Position numbers and translations under genes: made by a program. Below the pieces are notes generated by a model that did no database searches, was not told the origin of the DNA, and saw only the letters and a program-made list of their open reading frames with translations. A DNA stretch of 64,000 nt. Source: RHLJ01 sp965242845 (GTDB lineage: Bacteria; Bacteroidota; Rhodothermia; Balneolales; Balneolaceae). Location: assembly GCA_965242845.1 (NCBI GenBank), contig CBDETC010000002.1:434001-498000 (forward strand), in the 5' to 3' direction. This document shows, piece by piece, positions 54,415-62,205 of the stretch (the stretch's first letter is position 1; every line of letters begins with the position of its first letter).

Positions 54415-56139
54415 TTAGACGTTTTTATCGACAGATAGTTTTCCTTTGTTTTGTAAAATCTTCTCCTGACCAGTCCACTGCTGCACAATTGGCCAACGCC
54501 TTCCTGATCCAAAAGCCTTTGCAGAAATTTTTAATCCAGGAGCCGCCTGATAGCGCTTATGCTCATTCCGGTCTACGAGATGAAGCACGCGATCCACAAC
54601 TTCTTCTTCATAACCTTTGACGATGATTTGCTCTCTTGATAGCTGATCTTCAAGATAATATTTCAAAATAGTGTCCAAGGTTCCGTAATCTGGCAAAGAA
54701 TCTGAATCTTTTTGATCCAGCCTCAGCTCCGCACTTGGTTCTTTATCGATAATTGCCGCAGGAATGACTTCTTTCCTAAAATATTCTTCATTCAACCATG
54801 TGCACATCGCATACACTTCGGTCTTGTACAGGTCAGATATAACTCCTAAACCGCCTGCCATATCCCCATAAAGTGTACAATAGCCAACTGCCGTTTCAGA
54901 CTTATTGCCTGTATTCAAAAGCATATGCCCGAACTTATTAGATATGGCCATGAGCAAGTCACCTCTTGTACGGCTTTGCAGGTTTTCCTCAGCCACATTA
55001 AAGGATGTTCCCTCGAATATTGGATGAAGCTGTGCATTGTACGCCTCGTAAATCGGGTTGATAGGAATCGTTTTTAATTCCACACCTAAATTCTGAGCTA
55101 ATTCTTCGGAATCAGAAACACTTCCTTCGCTCGAAAATTTAGATGGCATCGTAACCGCCAACACGTTTTCAGCGCCAACAGCTTCTGCCGCAATCACACA
55201 TACCAGGGCAGAATCAATTCCCCCGCTCAATCCAAGAATCACTTTATTTCCAAGCTTCGACTTTCTCAGGTAATCTCTCACCCCCAAAACCAGCCCATGA
55301 AACATGGTTTCAATAGGATTTGGGATAGTACGCTCGCATTCGGCATACTTCCCTGCATCTAAGCTTTGTTGCTCAGGGTCATACTCAACATCAACAAAAG
55401 TTGATTTAAATCGCTCATCCCGAGTGACAATAAACCCGGTTTCATCCAGCGCCAGTGAGTCTCCATCAAAAACCAGCTCTGTATTGGCCCCCACCTGGTT
55501 CACATAAAACAGCGGAAGTCCTAATTCTCTGGCATGTTTCTGCAGCATACCTACCCTGGTTTCAGGTTTCCTTTTTGTAAAAGGAGAAGCCGATATGTTG
55601 ATAATGGCCCGGGCTCCTTTTTCAGCCAGTACTTCGGCTGGATTTACAGCGTAGGTATGGTATTGAATTTCGTTGTCGTTGAACCAAATATCCTCACATA
55701 CAGTGATTCCAAATGGAACACCTTGTAGTAGAATTGGCTCAAACTCTGTTCCTGGTTCGAAATACCTTAGATCATCAAACACATCATAAGTCGGCAATAA
55801 CGCCTTATGAGTGCGAGCCAGTTCATTACCATTCTGAGCTACAATAGCTGAATTAAAGCAAGGGCGACCAACCCCGGTCAAGTTCTCAGTGATAGAGCCG
55901 AAAACCAGGATACAGCTCTTTGTTTCGGCTATAATTTCATCCGTTACCTGGTAACACTGCTCTCTAAAAACTTTTCGCTCCATTAAATCTAACGGAGGGT
56001 ATCCACAAGTGACTAATTCGGGGACGAGCAGGATATCGATTTGATCCTCTTCGGCTTTCTTGATGGCTTCGAGTACCAAAGCTTTATTGCCAATCAAATC
56101 ACCGATAGTGGGGTTTATTTGTTCCAGACGGATTTTCAT
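54415..56139 (-). CDS. nadE: Glutamine-dependent NAD+ synthetase
   Basis: Final NAD step, amidating deamido-NAD with glutamine. The 574-residue protein has an N-terminal glutaminase (nitrilase) domain (VPELVTCGYPPLDL with catalytic Glu; KALLPTYDVFDDLRYF with Lys; the Cys in GITVCEDIWF) and a C-terminal synthetase domain with the P-loop LGLSGGIDSALVCVIAAEA near residue 300 and DLYKTEVYAMCTWLN. I start at ATG 56137-56139; a TTG two codons earlier is possible. It is preceded by a repeat and followed by the transglycosylase gene at a 105-base gap. Confidence 0.95.
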   Translation of the reverse strand: MKIRLEQINPTIGDLIGNKALVLEAIKKAEEDQIDILLVPELVTCGYPPLDLMERKVFREQCYQVTDEIIAETKSCILVFGSITENLTGVGRPCFNSAIVAQNGNELARTHKALLPTYDVFDDLRYFEPGTEFEPILLQGVPFGITVCEDIWFNDNEIQYHTYAVNPAEVLAEKGARAIINISASPFTKRKPETRVGMLQKHARELGLPLFYVNQVGANTELVFDGDSLALDETGFIVTRDERFKSTFVDVEYDPEQQSLDAGKYAECERTIPNPIETMFHGLVLGVRDYLRKSKLGNKVILGLSGGIDSALVCVIAAEAVGAENVLAVTMPSKFSSEGSVSDSEELAQNLGVELKTIPINPIYEAYNAQLHPIFEGTSFNVAEENLQSRTRGDLLMAISNKFGHMLLNTGNKSETAVGYCTLYGDMAGGLGVISDLYKTEVYAMCTWLNEEYFRKEVIPAAIIDKEPSAELRLDQKDSDSLPDYGTLDTILKYYLEDQLSREQIIVKGYEEEVVDRVLHLVDRNEHKRYQAAPGLKISAKAFGSGRRWPIVQQWTGQEKILQNKGKLSVDKNV

Positions 56140-56225
56140 GCCCAAAGATAAAACAAAAAAGACGTTTTTGAGGATTTTACTTACTCTAAGTTAAATATAT
56201 GCATCAGGCTTTGATGCTATTCAAT

Positions 56226-56312
56226 TGTCATTCCGTGGCCTGTCCGCCGTACAACACTTTGGAAGGCGGGCGTAAACTGGAATCTAGATTCCTGCCTTCG
56301 CAGGAATGACTA
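56226..56312. repeat. Composite inverted repeat (GTCATTCC...GGAATGAC)
   Basis: The outer ends GTCATTCC (56,227) and GGAATGAC (56,303) are complementary, and inside is GGAATCTAGATTCC, a perfect 14-bp palindrome. A CCTGTCCGCC...GGAAGGCGGGC unit matches parts of the element at 20,932-21,040. It lies between nadE and the EEP-family gene. Confidence 0.7.
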
Positions 56313-56343
56313 ATAAAACTTACAGGAGTATTGATTTCCTCAC

Positions 56344-58926
56344 TTACTTCAAGAGTACCATCTTTTTTATCAGAGATGAACCACCAGCGGTGAGTCGGTA
56401 AATATATATTCCACTCGAAAGTGATGAAGCTTCAAAAGTAACTGACTGCTCGCCAGCACTTTGTCTACCATTTACAAGCGTAGCTACTTTTCTTCCCATT
56501 AAATCAAATACTTCAAGATTCACCTCGGAGGATGTTTCGAGATTGTAAGAAATCGTAGTCGTAGGATTGAACGGGTTTGGATAGTTCTGATCCAATCTAA
56601 GTGTAACTGCTTTTTCTGAAGGCTCCTCTTCGTTAGAAGTAATCACCCCCCACTTGAATCGTACCCAAACCGGGAAATGATCGGAAGTTTCGCTTAAAAA
56701 GCTGCCGATATAAAAAGGATTCTCAACTCGCTCGGTTCCCTGGAAATATTCATCCGTCAACTGTGAATTGAATACAATATGATCGATCATCGAAAACCTT
56801 GAGAATGAGGTATATCCCGCTTGCTCCAACGACTTGGTGACGATCGTATATTCTGCATCATCATCAAAGTTTTTATAAGGAGACTCCTCACCATCAGCGG
56901 TTGACTCAAGAATCTCATCATTGAAATCTCCAAGAACGATTACATTCTCTCCCTGATGAGTGTTATCCAGGTAATTTTTTAACTGAGCTGAGGCATTTAC
57001 TCTTTGGCTATAATCAGAAGGTTCGCCAAATGCCTTGGCATGGATGTTATAAGCATATACTTCCCGATCCTCCCCATTAATATTCGCAGTAAACTGAAGA
57101 AGGAAAGGGAATCTTCCATTTGCCCAGTCTGATTGAACCATACCTGAAGTAATTAATTCGGAGTCTATGAACTGGATTGAATTTGTATTGTATAGATAAG
57201 CCGTTCTTTGTGTTTGACTGAAATCAGCAATCACCCCTCCATAGTCTTCCAGATCAGATACCAAAGAATTAAAGAGCGTGACATCAGAGATTTCCTGTAG
57301 TGCATAGATGTCTGCATCCAGCGTAGTAACCAATGTCTTCACATTCTCGAATTGAGTATTCACATCTGCTGGCCCATTACCCTCATCACCAAACCATTCG
57401 ATGTTCCAGGTTACTACATCAAGGGTAAAGTCTTTTGAAATACTATCTCCCGGAAAGCTTACTTCTTCTACTCCTACATCAGCAGTGGATCGAGGGAGAA
57501 TCTGGTATACCCCAGCAAATTTACCTACTGCCGCTACAATGTTTGTTGCCTCTGTTGGTGCCTGGGCTCCTACAAGATTAGTATTATTATCAATTCGAAG
57601 TTCAGCTTCAGCAAAGCCATCGGATACTCCATAGTTCTGATTCCCCTGGAAAGCGCCGGAGTGATCGATAGTAGCATTTTGAATGACTACCAGTTGACCT
57701 TCATAATTTCCTGAGTTAACCTGCTCAAGGTTTACAGGTCGTGGAGATACTTCTCTTTGTTCCGTATCAATAATTTCATAGAGCACATTACTGTCTTCTT
57801 CGGTATCAGAAATTTGGAGTAAGAAGTCTGCATCATTTCCAGCAATAGGCCTGAATACGGTAAGAGGTCCCGTTACTGTTACTGAATCTCCGATTACAGC
57901 CGTTGTATGAAGAGGTTCCCAGAAAACGGCAATTCCGGCAGTACCGTCTTGCATATAAAGCGGTCCTCCAAATTCATTGGCCACTGTAACTCGGCCCGTT
58001 ACCGTAACGCGTGTTCCCAGAGGAAACTCCCGGGCAGTGGAAATAGGAATAATTTCTCCATCTTCAATTCCTTCCCCTCCCATTGAGGCCATGAAAGAAG
58101 AGATATTTCCGGCATTACTTTCAATACTTATCGAACCCTGAACTATCCCGGCTTCCTGGGGCTCGAAGGTGATCGTTAAATCGGTAGATTCATTAAATGC
58201 TAAGGAGCTATCCGCCAGATCTGAAATACTGAATCCAGCCCCCAGAACACTTACTTCAGAAATATTGAGGGAAGTATTTCCGGTATTCTTAATAGATAAA
58301 ATTTTGTCTCTTGTAGTGCCTACCAGGGTAGCCGGGAACGTGGTGTTTCCCATATCATTTAGCGTGATCTCGTCCACAGTGACGGCAATGGTTGCCGTAT
58401 CGCTTGCCTCAACAAAATCCGTAATTCGGATATCGTCAATATTTAGTCGGTCTGTTCCCGCTGACTGAATGAACTTGAACCTGATATTTCCGGAAATTGC
58501 GACAGATAGTGTTCGTTGCTCCAAGGTTGAAGGAGCGGCTAATGGGTCACCAAGATTTTCCCAGGTACTTCCACCATTTGTTGAGTACTGTACCTGCAGT
58601 TCATTATCATCGCTGCTTCCGTAATTCGCAAAGTAGAAGGAGATTTCATCCGCGCCATCCGCTTTATCAAACTGCATGAAGATATTGCCCAAGCGGTCAT
58701 TCCGGCGATCCATTCTTACTCCCTGGGCACCATTAAACTTATCATTGGCCAGGTTGCCAAGTAAGGCGTCATCTAGAAACCAGTTTCCTGATGAAAGGGT
58801 TACCGTGGCACCGGTGTAGCTGGCTTTTTCAGCCCCTTCGAAGTCTTCGAATAGCTGAGCCTGGACTTGAGTTGTTGAAAACAGGAATAAAACTGCGAAT
58901 ACGAAAAGAAACTGCGAATACTTCAT
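56344..58926 (-). CDS. Secreted EEP-family nuclease/phosphatase with C-terminal sorting domain
   Basis: Exported multidomain protein of 860 residues. Signal peptide MKYSQFLFVFAVLFLFSTTQ; a lamin/adhesion-like beta-sandwich (residues ~25-170, DEISFYFANYGSSDDNELQ); a choice-of-anchor Ig-like domain (~185-280, ILSIKNTGNTSLNISEV); an OB-fold-like segment (~290-480, TRVTVTGRVTV); and an endonuclease/exonuclease/phosphatase domain (~500-770), whose motifs are VVTWNIEWFGDEG, LQEISD, VLGDFNDE and SDHFPVWVRF. The last ~75 residues are a T9SS-type sorting domain (QNYPNPFNPTTTISY ... SGIYIYRL). It is likely an extracellular or surface DNase; phosphodiesterase on other substrates is possible. Confidence 0.9.
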   Translation of the reverse strand: MKYSQFLFVFAVLFLFSTTQVQAQLFEDFEGAEKASYTGATVTLSSGNWFLDDALLGNLANDKFNGAQGVRMDRRNDRLGNIFMQFDKADGADEISFYFANYGSSDDNELQVQYSTNGGSTWENLGDPLAAPSTLEQRTLSVAISGNIRFKFIQSAGTDRLNIDDIRITDFVEASDTATIAVTVDEITLNDMGNTTFPATLVGTTRDKILSIKNTGNTSLNISEVSVLGAGFSISDLADSSLAFNESTDLTITFEPQEAGIVQGSISIESNAGNISSFMASMGGEGIEDGEIIPISTAREFPLGTRVTVTGRVTVANEFGGPLYMQDGTAGIAVFWEPLHTTAVIGDSVTVTGPLTVFRPIAGNDADFLLQISDTEEDSNVLYEIIDTEQREVSPRPVNLEQVNSGNYEGQLVVIQNATIDHSGAFQGNQNYGVSDGFAEAELRIDNNTNLVGAQAPTEATNIVAAVGKFAGVYQILPRSTADVGVEEVSFPGDSISKDFTLDVVTWNIEWFGDEGNGPADVNTQFENVKTLVTTLDADIYALQEISDVTLFNSLVSDLEDYGGVIADFSQTQRTAYLYNTNSIQFIDSELITSGMVQSDWANGRFPFLLQFTANINGEDREVYAYNIHAKAFGEPSDYSQRVNASAQLKNYLDNTHQGENVIVLGDFNDEILESTADGEESPYKNFDDDAEYTIVTKSLEQAGYTSFSRFSMIDHIVFNSQLTDEYFQGTERVENPFYIGSFLSETSDHFPVWVRFKWGVITSNEEEPSEKAVTLRLDQNYPNPFNPTTTISYNLETSSEVNLEVFDLMGRKVATLVNGRQSAGEQSVTFEASSLSSGIYIYRLTAGGSSLIKKMVLLK

Positions 58927-59079
58927 CTACCTAAAAAGAATTGAAAATAAAATTGACCTAAAGGTACGCAGTTGATGTTAACAGATCATAATCGGATTTC
59001 TATTCTTATGATTTAGAAATGTTGTCTCATTTGTTATACCATTTAACTACTTCAATCTATCAAACCTTCAACAATTCTG
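58927..59079. other. AT-rich intergenic stretch, no gene seen
   Basis: Between the EEP gene and the first REP I see no credible open frame or RNA structure. It marks the border from core to accessory DNA. Confidence 0.5.
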
Positions 59080-59121
59080 GCGCAAGCGTCCGCCCATCCT
59101 AGCGCAAGCGTCCGCTTGTGC
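59080..59121 (-). repeat. Two REP copies downstream of RAYT
   Basis: GCGCAAGCGTCCGC (59080-59093) and CTAGCGCAAGCGTCCGCTTG (59099-59118, extending to 59121) are in the opposite orientation to the copy at 59,785. The REP core is the imperfect palindrome GCACAAGCGGACGCTTGCGC in the other orientation. The intervening CCATCCT also occurs next to the copy at 60,047. Confidence 0.85.
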
Positions 59122-59156
59122 TTATCAACTTAATAACCCACTTGTGCCATTAGTAT

Positions 59157-59705
59157 CTAAACACATAGTTCTATCTCAATCAAACCTTGCTTGCCATAAT
59201 AAGTTCGAGCACTGCTATACATCCAGTGCTCTGGACTTTCCACATAGCCCGCTGATACAGGATTATAGTGAAGATATTCTAGCTTTTGGTCTATCATTTC
59301 TTTGGTTGATAATTCAATAGGATGATTATTCTGTTGCCATAATTGCCAGTTATAGTTGTTCCCATTTCGTTTCCCAGCTTTGCTAAACATCCATTGAAGC
59401 CATTCTTTTCTGCTTTCATAAGCATTCTTGTGGATATCCTCTTTTATTATTCTGGAGGTATAGCTTTTTAAATCTCTTAAAATATCCTGCATGGGCATTC
59501 CCCGGGTGCCCATAATCAAGTGTACATGGCTTGGCATAATACACCATGCATAAAGGATTAGATCTTTTTCCTTCTGGCAATACTTAATACTCTCAACTAA
59601 CCTATCGCAATACATCTTTCTTGTAAACAAGTCGATCCAATGTACCGTGGCAAAACTTACGAAGTAAGCCTGTTGTTGATCTAAGAATTTATACTTTCGG
59701 CTCAT
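59157..59705 (-). CDS. REP-associated tyrosine transposase (RAYT, Y1/HUH family)
   Basis: Single-strand transposase-like protein of 182 residues of the Transposase_17/IS200-like Y1 group. Family marks are YFVSFATVHWIDLF near the N-terminus, the HUH pair in MPSHVHLIMG near residue 60-66, and the later NYNWQLWQQNNHPIEL stretch followed by YLHYNPVSAGYVESPEHWMYSSARTYYG (segments), where NPVxAGxVxxPExWxYSS is a strong RAYT signature. A candidate catalytic Tyr lies in YNPVSAG or the earlier YTSRII; I cannot decide. I choose ATG 59703-59705 over a longer TTG frame. Palindromic REPs flank it in opposite orientation on both sides (59,099 and 59,785). Confidence 0.92.
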   Translation of the reverse strand: MSRKYKFLDQQQAYFVSFATVHWIDLFTRKMYCDRLVESIKYCQKEKDLILYAWCIMPSHVHLIMGTRGMPMQDILRDLKSYTSRIIKEDIHKNAYESRKEWLQWMFSKAGKRNGNNYNWQLWQQNNHPIELSTKEMIDQKLEYLHYNPVSAGYVESPEHWMYSSARTYYGKQGLIEIELCV

Positions 59706-59762
59706 AGGTTTTTGATTCTTAGTCTGTAAGACCAGTACCAAAAACCTTCCTTACATTAAAAA

Positions 59763-60050
59763 TTAACCCAACCGCTTATTCTTTACCGCACAAGCGGACG
59801 CTTGCGCTAGTTGGGGGACAGCTTCTCCAATTACTGCACCACCTATTGCATTTGTGAGTTTGTCATAAGCTTGATCATATGAAGTATTAGTAGCATCTGC
59901 TTTTACAAATTCTAAACCAACACCTGCTAAGTCAGAAGTAATTCCAACTTGATTTGCTGCTGTCGCAACTGGAACTGCCCCAACGAGTATTGCTCCCGAT
60001 TCAACTATATCAGCACCTACAGAGACTACTTCTGTCGCTGTTATTGCCCA
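59763..60050 (-). pseudogene. Start-less C-terminal fragment of presumed RHS/polymorphic toxin, bounded by REPs
   Basis: An open frame of 95 codons without start. The first ~78 residues are Gly/Ala/Val-rich and hydrophobic (VVSVGADIVESGAILVGAVP, VATAANQVGITSDLAGVGL, EFVKADATNTSYDQAYDKLT), the flavour of the pre-toxin region of RHS-type toxins. It begins exactly at the REP near 60,050 and its last residues before the stop (AVPQLAQASAC) are encoded by the REP at 59,785-59,819, so both ends were set by REP junctions. No N-terminal part lies upstream. I call it a broken remnant; the RHS link is inferred. Confidence 0.5.
59785..59819 (+). repeat. REP element upstream of RAYT, 35 bp
   Basis: Contains the core GCACAAGCGGACGCTTGCGC followed by TAGTTGGGGGAC. 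The 35 bases are identical to 60112-60146. The core is an imperfect palindrome with arms GCACAAGCG and CGCTTGCGC around GA. Confidence 0.9.
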
Positions 60051-60075
60051 TCCTGGTGCAAGCGTCCGCTTGAAC
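60047..60075 (-). repeat. REP element, reverse orientation
   Basis: CCCATCCTGGTGCAAGCG and then TCCGCTTGAAC; one arm is slightly decayed. It forms one border of the toxin-like fragment ending the frame at 60,050. Confidence 0.82.
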
Positions 60076-60111
60076 CATTAGTAAACCAACATCAACCTCT
60101 CAAACTATCTA

Positions 60112-60146
60112 ACCGCACAAGCGGACGCTTGCGCTAGTTGGGGGAC
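60112..60146 (+). repeat. REP element, identical to 59785-59819
   Basis: The 35-base copy is identical to the RAYT-proximal element, which points to recent dispersal or gene conversion. It lies in non-coding DNA before a second palindrome family. Confidence 0.9.
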
Positions 60147-60163
60147 TTGAATGAATGAGCCCA

Positions 60164-60263
60164 GGAAGTCTCCGACTTCCATTTCCAGTTATGCTCTTAC
60201 TTTTTACTTGAAGGCAAGTCTTAGACTTGCTCAACATTTTCTCTTAAGTCGCAGACTTAAGAG
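60164..60263. repeat. Three short palindromes with AAGTC-N3-GACTT core
   Basis: Palindromes at 60164-60180 (GGAAGTCTCCGACTTCC), 60214-60230 (GCAAGTCTTAGACTTGC) and 60241-60263 (an 11-bp-arm copy with core AAGTCGCAGACTT) share the core AAGTC, three bases, GACTT, but have different outer arms. They are a second REP-like family distinct from the GCACAAGCG type. Confidence 0.75.
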
Positions 60264-60290
60264 AGCTTGGCTAGCTAGTAGCCTATTCAG

Positions 60291-60536
60291 TTAGTCATTT
60301 TTATTAGGAAGACCTTTGGTGTTAGCTAGCTCGTCTTCCGAATTAAATGAATCGATTCCTAGGTATTCTTGGTCTAGACCGAAAACCTCTGCTCTATTTT
60401 TTATATAGGTTAATGTAGCCCATAACTGAAAATGAACTCCATTATCGAACGGATTTTGATAGTTCTTTGATTCCTCATACCTCTCCAGAAAATCGAAGCA
60501 AAAATCCTTCATGAAGTTTTTGTATTTATTTCCCAT
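60291..60536 (-). CDS. Small hypothetical protein, possible immunity protein (81 aa)
   Basis: Soluble 81-residue protein, mostly helical and acidic (FMKDFCFDFLERYEESKNYQ; FQLWATLTYIKNRAEVFGLD). I recognise no family. It is the last gene of a leftward run of small immunity-like genes, 23 bases after its neighbour. Size, charge and context fit an immunity protein, but no toxin is paired with it here. Confidence 0.65.
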   Translation of the reverse strand: MGNKYKNFMKDFCFDFLERYEESKNYQNPFDNGVHFQLWATLTYIKNRAEVFGLDQEYLGIDSFNSEDELANTKGLPNKND

Positions 60537-60559
60537 TGATCTTTCTCCTTAATAGGGTT

Positions 60560-60874
60560 TTAATAAGGTCCATCGAAAGCTCTTTCAAATTCTTGGTCTT
60601 CTATTAATTGTTGAACCGTTCTAAGAATATTCTCCTCAGTCATTTCTTGAACAATTATCATATCTGCTGCCCAAAAGTAGGTCCCGTCCGAGCACTCACC
60701 AGTTCTTCGATTCTTCTGAAATAATGACTCGATATTTTTTAAGGTGAAGAACGTAGCTACGTACCTGGCTCCGTCCTTAAATTCAACATGTATATCTAGA
60801 TTGGAATTGAAAGGATCCAATTCTTCCTCATAATCGACCCAGGTAACCGTGTATTTTTCATTAACTATTCTCAT
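60560..60874 (-). CDS. Small hypothetical protein, possible immunity protein (104 aa)
   Basis: A soluble, acidic protein of 104 residues with a mixed fold: DIHVEFKDGARYVATFFTLKN, then TGECSDGTYFWAADMIIVQE, a pattern I have seen in polymorphic-toxin neighbourhoods but cannot tie to a named Imm family. Its ATG overlaps the stop of the upstream gene by four bases, so the pair is one unit. It is cytosolic, with no signal peptide. Confidence 0.7.
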   Translation of the reverse strand: MRIVNEKYTVTWVDYEEELDPFNSNLDIHVEFKDGARYVATFFTLKNIESLFQKNRRTGECSDGTYFWAADMIIVQEMTEENILRTVQQLIEDQEFERAFDGPY

Positions 60875-61188
60875 TTCTGTTCATAGTCGTAGAAAGTATC
60901 AAAAATAACAACTTCTGAACCTTCAGCTTCTTTATATAGAGAAGTATAATGCGATTTGTTCTCCTCTGTATCCCAATAGGTATCCTCTTCATATGGCTTA
61001 ACAAATTCTACCTCTAAAATAGATATCGAATTATCTTCAAAAGCAGCATTTATTTTTCCAAGTGTCTCTAAAACGTCTAGTGCATATACGAATGCATAAA
61101 CAAACCCACCTTTTAAATCTGGATAATCTGCAGATTTTTTTTCGTACTTGTATTCTATACTAGACCAAAAAACTTTTTTTTCACTCAT
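60871..61188 (-). CDS. Small hypothetical protein, possible immunity protein (105 aa)
   Basis: A 105-residue acidic protein of alternating strands and helices (FWSSIEYKYEKKSADYPDLK, DVLETLGKINAAFEDNSISI, VVIFDTFYDYEQK). No signal or membrane segment and no family I can name. It overlaps the following gene by four bases (ATGA-type), and its upstream flank is a REP (61,216). Context suggests immunity or an orphan gene. Confidence 0.68.
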   Translation of the reverse strand: MSEKKVFWSSIEYKYEKKSADYPDLKGGFVYAFVYALDVLETLGKINAAFEDNSISILEVEFVKPYEEDTYWDTEENKSHYTSLYKEAEGSEVVIFDTFYDYEQK

Positions 61189-61215
61189 GAGCCTGGTGGA
61201 AAATATATACCTACA

Positions 61216-61243
61216 TTCAAGTGGGCGCTTGCACTAGTTGGGT
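61216..61243 (+). repeat. REP element supplying a stop codon
   Basis: TTCAAGTGGGCGCTTGCACT and AGTTGGG form a decayed REP. On the minus strand its CCCAACTAG provides the last codons and the stop of the reading frame at 61,234. Confidence 0.78.
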
Positions 61244-61671
61244 TTTAGTAGTTTTAACCAATCGCTTCCCCAAACAAGTAGTTCATATTTCATAACAGGA
61301 CCACTTTTGGTTATCTCTTCGAAATAATCTAACAGGATTCCATTTTTAGCACTAGAATCAGATATAGTTAGAGAATCTCCATCTAGTAATAATAAGTCTA
61401 TAGCAGACCATAATACCATATCTGATTGCAATATTAATCCTCCTACAAGTTCAGATTTACTATCGAATATGAGTACTTCTTGTTTACCTAGTTTTCCGCT
61501 TAAATCAAGAAGCAGATTATGAACATCTTCCCTCTCTTCTTCAATCCATTGTTTAATATTAGCATCTAACTTCTTTTCAAATGCCAACCTGGTCTTTTCT
61601 CCGATCAACATTTCTAATTTATATGAATCCTCTAGCTTAATCTGATGACCAGTATTTATTTCTACTCCCAA
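61234..61671 (-). pseudogene. Immunity-like reading frame bounded by REPs, no ATG, possible frameshift at A9 run
   Basis: About 145 codons can be read from a TTG at 61,671 (VEINTGHQIKLEDSYKLEML, KSELVGGLILQSDMVLWSAI), a soluble acidic protein that could be an immunity protein. Its stop codon is inside the REP at 61,216-61,243, so the native C-terminus is probably lost. Upstream, coding-like sequence continues (KNTIRINRHGQKIANQFSKQ) to the REP at 61,786, but in another frame; a run of nine A at 61,731-61,739 (T on the plus strand) separates the two and one extra base would join them. No ATG is available. I treat it as a decayed gene. Confidence 0.55.
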
Positions 61672-61785
61672 TACTTCTGATATATTTTTTAGATACCCAT
61701 CATTTATTTTAAGCCCTTGATTTTTTTTTGCTTAGAAAATTGATTCGCGATTTTCTGTCCATGTCTATTTATTCTTATCGTATTC

Positions 61786-61810
61786 TTGTGGACGCTTGTG
61801 CTAGGTTGGG
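61786..61810 (+). repeat. Degenerate REP element at the 5' border of the broken gene
   Basis: TTGTGGACGCTTGTGCTAGG followed by TTGGG; the left arm is decayed but the CGCTT...GCTAG...TTGGG order is kept. It marks where the upstream coding signal of the broken gene stops. Confidence 0.7.
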
Positions 61811-61815
61811 TAAGT

Positions 61816-62091
61816 TTATTCCCTTCCGGTTTCGATTAAGAAATAGAAAATAAAAGGAAATACAAGAAGACATATACCTAGCATTAAAGCCATATAGTAA
61901 GCTCCCTCCCATCCAACGTATTTCACTCCATTGACAGTAATAGGAATAACGGAAAAGAAAACTAAGGGTAAAAAAATTGCCGCGATTACCCCAAAGAACT
62001 TACTAAACCAAATTAGTAAGCCATTTAATAATTCTTCTCTTCTTTTTTTAAGAAGCTTCTCACCTAGAATTATTCGTAACAAGTTTATCAT
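61816..62091 (-). CDS. Small two-helix membrane protein (91 aa)
   Basis: A 91-residue protein with two hydrophobic helices (LIWFSKFFGVIAAIFLPLVF and AYYMALMLGICLLVFPFIFY) separated by a short loop GVKYVGWEG, and a charged tail. No family recognised. Membrane immunity proteins against pore-forming toxins have this size, and the neighbours are immunity-like, but that is only context. Start ATG 62089-62091. Confidence 0.62.
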   Translation of the reverse strand: MINLLRIILGEKLLKKRREELLNGLLIWFSKFFGVIAAIFLPLVFFSVIPITVNGVKYVGWEGAYYMALMLGICLLVFPFIFYFLIETGRE

Positions 62092-62100
62092 ATCAAAGAT

Positions 62101-62205
62101 TCAAGAATTCTTCTCCTCACCTTTCTTAAATGCAAAAAACCATCCTATAGAAACTATCACGAGAGGAAGAAAATTTATCGCGTTAATTAGAATAAAGATT
62201 TTTAT
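62101..62205 (-). pseudogene. Start-less membrane-peptide remnant
   Basis: A 34-codon frame with one hydrophobic helix and a basic/acidic tail (ILINAINFLPLVIVSIGW; FFAFKKGEEKNS), opening with ATA after a stop and overlapping the end of the Imm26-like gene. No start codon. Could be the 3' end of a lost membrane-protein gene or noise. Confidence 0.3.

Noticed and set aside
59949..60137. Plus-strand 62-aa frame across the toxin-like fragment and REPs
   Set aside because: Cys/Tyr-rich composition without any family features; the minus-strand reading is far more protein-like.
60164..60263. CRISPR-like repetition
   Set aside because: The three palindromes differ in their arms and have no regular spacers, and no cas gene is near.
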